Assembly: GCA_050330195.1 (NCBI GenBank)
Contig: JBHJOB010000086.1
Coordinates: forward strand, 1-37,248
Length of the DNA: 37,248 nucleotides
Reading direction: 5' to 3'
Source: JAHQVI01 sp050330195
GTDB taxonomy: Bacteria; Pseudomonadota; Alphaproteobacteria; Rhizobiales; Rhodomicrobiaceae
Positions 32,188-37,248 of the stretch are shown piece after piece. A program made the translations under genes and the position numbers. The first letter of the stretch is position 1, and each line of letters begins with the position of its first letter. The notes below the pieces were generated by a model. The model searched no databases. It saw only the letters and a list, made by a program, of their open reading frames with translations, and had not been told where the DNA came from.

Positions 32188-32790
32188 CTAATCCATTGCG
32201 AACGCGCTTTTCTCAATCTCCATAAAATGCCGGCCGATCGTACCGACCGGCTGGTAGAAACGACTTCCTTTCGCCGATTCCAGATCCGCGAAGAAATGTC
32301 CGGCCCAAGGCTCGATATGCGTCATGAAAAAGGTTCGCTGGACATCGATCGAGGCCGGTTGGCCGTAGCTGCCAAGAATCAGGCCAGCCATCATCTCCAT
32401 CAGCGACCCGATGTGATCTTCCGGCTCGCTCACGTCTTCGCGGCGCGCAATACCCAGCTCGCGCATTGCGCTGCGCAGTTTCGCCAGCGGTTTTTCGTTC
32501 AGGAATCCGGTGAGATAATAGGAACCATAGGGCAGCAGCTCGCCGCGCCCCAGACCGATGAAGAGGGCGTCATACTCCTCGGCGACCTCGGAATGGTTCA
32601 TTTTTCCCGCAAGGCGGGCAAGGGTGGAAAAGGCTTTACCGAATTCGCTCTCGTCGCCTGAAAGCGTTTTGGCGGCTGTCAGCGCGCTGGGGCCGGGTTT
32701 GGTGACCAGATAGGCCGCAAGAAAATGGTACACGTCCGCGCGCAGACGGTCCTCTTCCGACAATGCTGGTTGGGCGGCCCGATTGACCAA
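32188..32790 (-). CDS. TorD/DmsD family chaperone
   Basis: A 200-residue all-helical cytoplasmic chaperone of the TorD family, which binds Tat signals of molybdoenzymes and holds them for cofactor loading. Family marks are the EEYDALFIGLGRGELLPYGSYY stretch in two parts (EEYDALF and LLPYGSYY) and the late HIEPWAGHFFADLE segment. The start is TTG at 32790, decided by GGAGG 6 nt upstream; the nearby ATG is out of frame. It heads the minus-strand operon and probably serves FdhA. Confidence 0.92.
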   Translation of the reverse strand: MVNRAAQPALSEEDRLRADVYHFLAAYLVTKPGPSALTAAKTLSGDESEFGKAFSTLARLAGKMNHSEVAEEYDALFIGLGRGELLPYGSYYLTGFLNEKPLAKLRSAMRELGIARREDVSEPEDHIGSLMEMMAGLILGSYGQPASIDVQRTFFMTHIEPWAGHFFADLESAKGSRFYQPVGTIGRHFMEIEKSAFAMD

Positions 32791-32918
32791 CGCATTCCTC
32801 CCAGAGGCATCTTATTGATTGCGCTGGATTTCCTGAAAGATGCTGACGATTTGATCAGGCCACGCGTGTAGAGCCTCTTCTGTATGCAAAAGTAAATCAT
32901 ACTAATTCTAAACTGGCA

Positions 32919-32947
32919 ATTATGTGTAATTAGGCAAAAACCTGCAA
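32919..32947 (-). promoter_or_regulatory. Candidate promoter of formate dehydrogenase operon
   Basis: On the minus strand TTGCAG (32947-32942), a 17-nt spacer and CATAAT (32924-32919) lie about 130 nt before the TTG start of the TorD-like gene. An AATTA-TGTG-TAATT palindrome (32918-32931) overlaps the -10 box and may be an operator. The region is AT-rich and contains no gene. Confidence 0.4.
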
Positions 32948-32996
32948 AAATTCCCAGGCTCCCAAGCCAGGGGCAATCCGCTGAATTTGCTGCCGA

Positions 32997-34166
<1,170 letters not shown>

Positions 34167-34244
34167 TCCTGTCATTCCTTCCCGGCGGTATCTGCTGGCT
34201 GAATTGCCGCCGTCTTACACGTTTTCACCGTGCGGCGAAAAGGC

Positions 34245-34282
34245 TTGGCACAAGCTTTGTGGCTTCTCTACACTGTGTAACA
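34245..34282 (+). promoter_or_regulatory. Promoter of fdhD with short palindrome, probably leaderless
   Basis: TTGGCA (34245-34250), an 18-nt spacer and TACACT (34269-34274) form a good sigma70-type promoter. The ATG is only 8 nt after the -10 box, so transcription should begin at or next to the start codon. The -10 overlaps the palindrome TACAC-T-GTGTA (34269-34279), a possible operator. Confidence 0.5.
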
Positions 34283-35175
34283 TGTCAAAACGCATCTACG
34301 AGCCAAACAATTATCTGGTGCCGCCGCCCGATCTGGAACAGGGGCTGTGCAAGGCCGTGAGCGGCGTCGATCAGGACGGCGTGACAGCAGAGCTGTTCGT
34401 GATCAACGAAAAACCGCTGACCCTGTACCTCAATTCCCGCGAGGTCGTCACCATGATGACCATCGGCGATCATCCCCGACTGCTTGCGCTCGGCTTTCTT
34501 GCGAATCAGGCGATGCTGGATAGCACGAATCCGGTCACGGCTGTCGAATATGATGAGGATCTCGATGTCGTCGTCGTGCGGACGGAGCACGAGACGAATT
34601 TCGAGGAGAAGATGAAGAAGCGCGTGCGCACCTCCGGCTGCGCGCAGGGCACCGTCTTCGAGGATGTGATGGGCGCATTCGGGCGGCAGTCCCTTGCCGA
34701 TATCGCGGCGCCGCTGAAGACGAGCTGGCTTTATTCGCTGACCTCGAAGATCAACATGACGCCGTCGCTGTATCTCGAAGCAGGCGCAATCCACGGCACC
34801 GTGCTGTGCAAGGGGGATCAGCCGCTGGTCTATATGGAGGACGTCGGACGGCACAATGCAGTCGACAAGGTCTCCGGCTGGATGGTCGATACGGGCACGG
34901 ACGGCGCGGACAAGATTCTGTACACAACGGGGCGGCTGACTTCGGAAATGGTTATCAAGACCGTGATGATGGGCATTCCGGTGCTGGTGTCGCGGTCCGG
35001 CTTTACGGCGGCGGGCGTCGAACTGGCGCAGCAGGCCGGCCTGACCCTCATCGGGCGCGCGCGGGGACGGCGCTTCATGGCGCTGTCCGGCGCGGAGCGG
35101 ATCGTCTTCGACAGCGACCCGAACGCTGTTGACGAGGAAGAACCCCGCCATCGCCGCAAGGGAGCGGACGCATGA
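34282..35175 (+). CDS. fdhD: Formate dehydrogenase sulfurtransferase FdhD
   Basis: A 297-residue cytoplasmic protein that transfers sulfur from a cysteine desulfurase to the Mo/W-bis-MGD cofactor of formate dehydrogenase. Seen: the TSGCAQG motif with C120, where E. coli FdhD has a CxxC pair, so only one loop cysteine is kept. Also seen are the family stretches EDVGRHNAVDK and TTGRLTSEMV. No ribosome binding site is seen before the ATG, which fits the leaderless prediction. It overlaps mobA (ATGA). The frame is open far upstream, through the mrp promoter, but the family start is at 34282. Confidence 0.95.
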   Translation: MSKRIYEPNNYLVPPPDLEQGLCKAVSGVDQDGVTAELFVINEKPLTLYLNSREVVTMMTIGDHPRLLALGFLANQAMLDSTNPVTAVEYDEDLDVVVVRTEHETNFEEKMKKRVRTSGCAQGTVFEDVMGAFGRQSLADIAAPLKTSWLYSLTSKINMTPSLYLEAGAIHGTVLCKGDQPLVYMEDVGRHNAVDKVSGWMVDTGTDGADKILYTTGRLTSEMVIKTVMMGIPVLVSRSGFTAAGVELAQQAGLTLIGRARGRRFMALSGAERIVFDSDPNAVDEEEPRHRRKGADA

Positions 35176-35789
35176 AACTGCTCGGCGCTGTCATCGCGGG
35201 CGGCTTGTCGCGGCGCATGGGCGAGACCGACAAGCTCTGGCTGGAGCTGAACGGCGAGCCGCTCATTGCACGCGCCGCACGCCGTCTTGCCGCGCAGACC
35301 GGCGGGGTCATCCTGAACGTCAACCGGCCTGACGAGCGCTTGGCCGCGCTCGGCCTGCCGGTCGTGCCGGATCACAACGCGGATTATCAGGGACCGCTCG
35401 CCGGGATGGCCGCCGCGCTCGGCTGGACCGCCGGGAACCGCCCCAACGTGACGCATGTCATCGCCTGCTCCGTGGACAGCCCGTTTTTTCCCGATGATCT
35501 GAGCGCCCGGCTGGCGGAGGGCAGCAAAGACAGCCCCGGCGAAATTGCCATCGCCTTCAGCGAGGACTACCCGCAGCCGGTCTTCGGCCTTTGGCCGGTC
35601 GCCTGCCGGCCGGCGCTGACGCGCTTTCTAGAGGAAACCGGCAATCTGAAGGTCATGGCGTTCGTGCGCAGCCAACCCTGGCGGCGCGTCGACTTTCCGC
35701 CGGGCGATCCTCCCGCCTTCTTCAACATCAATACCCCCGCGGATCACGCCGAAGCGGAGCGTTTCGTGGCGAAGGAGAAAGCGGCGTGA
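35172..35789 (+). CDS. mobA: Molybdenum cofactor guanylyltransferase
   Basis: A 205-residue cytoplasmic enzyme that joins GMP to Mo-molybdopterin to form MGD, needed by FdhA. The nucleotide motif AGGLSRRMGETDK is at residues 9-21, and the metal-binding DSPFF stretch is near residue 101. It overlaps fdhD (ATGA) and moeA (GTGA), forming a tight fdhD-mobA-moeA operon. Confidence 0.95.
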   Translation: MKLLGAVIAGGLSRRMGETDKLWLELNGEPLIARAARRLAAQTGGVILNVNRPDERLAALGLPVVPDHNADYQGPLAGMAAALGWTAGNRPNVTHVIACSVDSPFFPDDLSARLAEGSKDSPGEIAIAFSEDYPQPVFGLWPVACRPALTRFLEETGNLKVMAFVRSQPWRRVDFPPGDPPAFFNINTPADHAEAERFVAKEKAA

Positions 35790-37075
35790 GCGCGCGCAAG
35801 CTCATGGACGATTGCTTCACGCATGACCGCGACCGCCTGCGGCACGGCGATGTGATCGCCTTGCTGAAAGAGCGGCTGCATCCGGTCGTTGACGCTTCCG
35901 GCGAGCCGCTGAGCGAAGCCCTTGGCCGCGTACTGGCCGAAGACTGCGCAGCGCCCCGTCCAATTCCCGCGCATGACAATGCCGCCGTGGACGGTTATGC
36001 GGTGCGTCATGCCGACCTGAATCGCTCCGAGCCGACCAGCCTGCCGATTGCATTGCGTCTCGCAGCCGGGGTGCGGCACGCATATCCCGTGCATGCCTCC
36101 GGCACCGCAACGCGCATCTTCACCGGCGCGGTCATGCCCACCGGGGCCGACAGTGTCATCATGCAGGAGGATTGCGACGTCGAACTTAACGGACGGGGGG
36201 AACCGGCGCGCGTCACCATTCCGCCAAAGCTGAAAGAGGGCGCCAACCGCCGCCGCGCTGGCGAGGACGTTCGCAAAGGCGAGACGCTGATGAGCGCAGG
36301 GGACATCCTGCGGCCGCAGGATCTGGCGCGGCTCGCCTCAGCCGGCATTGGCCGTGTACGGCTTTTCGACAAGCTGAAACTGGCGTTCTTCTCGACCGGG
36401 GATGAATTGCACGCCGCCGACCGTGCGGACCTTCCGGCCGGCGCCGTCTATGACGCAAACCAGCCGATGCTGCTTGGTCTGGCAACCGCGCTTCCCGTCG
36501 AAGCGCATGCGCTTGGCATCCTGCCTGACCGGCCGGGTGCGGTGGAAGGTGCGCTCGCCGATGCCGCCAGCAAATACGACGTCATCGTTACATCCGGCGG
36601 CGCGTCGAAAGGCGAGGAAGACCATCTTCGGGCGGCATTGCAAAAACTGGGCGCGTGTCATCTCTGGCAGCTTGCGATCAAGCCCGGCCGTCCGATGATG
36701 ATGGGGCAGGTGGGCCAGACGCCGGTCTTTGGCCTGCCGGGCAACCCGGTTGCGGTATTCGTCTGCTGGGTGCTTTATGTTTATCCGTCATTGCTGCGCC
36801 TGGCGGGCGCGCCCTGGCGGAAACCGGAAAGGATCATGCTGCCTGCGGGCTTCACAATTCCGCGCAAGAAGCAGGATCGCCGCGAATTTTACCGCGGCTG
36901 GCTGGAGACAGCAGGCGGCAGAACCGTGATGCGCAAATACGAGCGCGACGGCTCGGGCCTGATCGCCGGACTTCAGGCCGCAACCGGTCTGATCGAAGTT
37001 CCCGAAGAGGCCGACGGGATCGCCGAGGGCGACATGCTGGCCTATTGGCCGCTCGCCCAGTTTGGTATTCGCTGA
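35786..37075 (+). CDS. moeA: Molybdopterin molybdenumtransferase
   Basis: A 429-residue cytoplasmic enzyme that inserts molybdate (or tungstate) into adenylylated molybdopterin. Motifs seen are HDNAAVDGYAV near residue 63, the FFSTGDEL segment near 200, VTSGGASKGEEDH in the MoCF-binding domain, and PVFGLPGNPVAVFV near residue 315. The start is GTG at 35786, with AAGGAGA 7 nt upstream and a GTGA overlap with mobA; longer frames upstream lie inside mobA. Confidence 0.95.
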   Translation: MSARKLMDDCFTHDRDRLRHGDVIALLKERLHPVVDASGEPLSEALGRVLAEDCAAPRPIPAHDNAAVDGYAVRHADLNRSEPTSLPIALRLAAGVRHAYPVHASGTATRIFTGAVMPTGADSVIMQEDCDVELNGRGEPARVTIPPKLKEGANRRRAGEDVRKGETLMSAGDILRPQDLARLASAGIGRVRLFDKLKLAFFSTGDELHAADRADLPAGAVYDANQPMLLGLATALPVEAHALGILPDRPGAVEGALADAASKYDVIVTSGGASKGEEDHLRAALQKLGACHLWQLAIKPGRPMMMGQVGQTPVFGLPGNPVAVFVCWVLYVYPSLLRLAGAPWRKPERIMLPAGFTIPRKKQDRREFYRGWLETAGGRTVMRKYERDGSGLIAGLQAATGLIEVPEEADGIAEGDMLAYWPLAQFGIR

Positions 37076-37116
37076 CCTGAATCGAAATCAGTTCAGACGG
37101 ACAAAGTTTCTTTCGT

Positions 37117-37151
37117 CATTCCCGCGAAAGCGCAGGGCTGTCCGGGGAATG
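37117..37151. repeat. Palindromic intergenic repeat (REP-like)
   Basis: CATTCCC (37117-37123) and GGGAATG (37145-37151) flank a degenerate CCCGC-GAAA-GCG core. It lies 41 nt after the moeA stop and shares its core with the repeats at 10921, 18728 and 22418. It may end the fdhD-mobA-moeA transcript. Confidence 0.65.
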
Positions 37152-37236
37152 AGTCAGTGTGTGGCGGCGCATGCCCGGCAATTCCGGCGCGAACCGGTTA
37201 TTTTCTGATTGTGAGACTCAGAAAATGGAGCCGGAC

Positions 37237-37248
37237 ATGCGTTATCGG
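37237..37248 (+). CDS. Possible start of a gene cut by the window edge
   Basis: An ATG at 37237 has GGAG 6 nt upstream and is followed by only four codons before the window ends. An in-frame ATG also lies at 37225. Nothing can be said of its product. Confidence 0.15.

Overview
The window is a GC-rich chromosomal stretch that most resembles an alphaproteobacterium of the Hyphomicrobiales/Rhizobiales type. This rests on the gene families and on small palindromic intergenic repeats; I could not confirm it by a search. No rRNA, tRNA, CRISPR array, intact insertion sequence or phage gene was seen.

Layout. (1) 1-2000: a ferredoxin-NADP reductase and 7Fe ferredoxin pair (minus strand) and a DUF971 gene. 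(2) 2010-13525, plus strand except one acyltransferase gene: an AprA-like flavoprotein, an AprB-like 2x[4Fe-4S] ferredoxin, a HEAT-repeat protein and a GntR/UTRA regulator. These are followed by an ABC importer whose binding protein seems to carry a NosL-like C-terminal domain, one permease, an unusual Cys-Cys membrane protein and an ATPase. Next come a SCO protein, a PCu(A)C copper chaperone, a dihaem cytochrome c and a Crp/Fnr regulator. (3) 13802-18704: a TAXI-type TRAP transporter (binding protein plus fused permease), an enol-lactonase-like hydrolase and a DUF3144 gene. (4) 18951-37075: a formate dehydrogenase locus. It holds fdhABC, a Tat-target small protein, a TorD-like chaperone, a WD40-cytochrome c fusion and a set of poorly characterised genes (DUF3305, DUF3306, a large polyferredoxin, a biotin/lipoate-ligase-like protein, DUF6352, DUF6505, DUF6494 and two small membrane proteins). 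An Mrp/ApbC Fe-S carrier, fdhD, mobA and moeA follow.

How the genes work together. Region 4 reads as a near self-contained module for a periplasmic, Tat-exported, Mo/W-bis-MGD formate dehydrogenase with cysteine at the active site. It includes cofactor synthesis (mobA, moeA), sulfuration (fdhD), folding and export helpers, a membrane cytochrome b and a candidate periplasmic cytochrome partner.

Region 2 is the best candidate for an undescribed system. It links uptake of an unknown small molecule, cytoplasmic flavin/Fe-S redox chemistry and periplasmic copper handling. The copper theme rests on the exact PCu(A)C metal motif, the SCO CxxxC motif and the NosL-like domain; the substrate is not known.

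Recurrent regulatory architecture: hairpins lie directly after both transporter binding-protein genes, and another lies between fdhB and fdhC. GC-rich palindromic repeats occur between genes, and one lies in frame inside the SCO coding sequence. fdhD looks leaderless.
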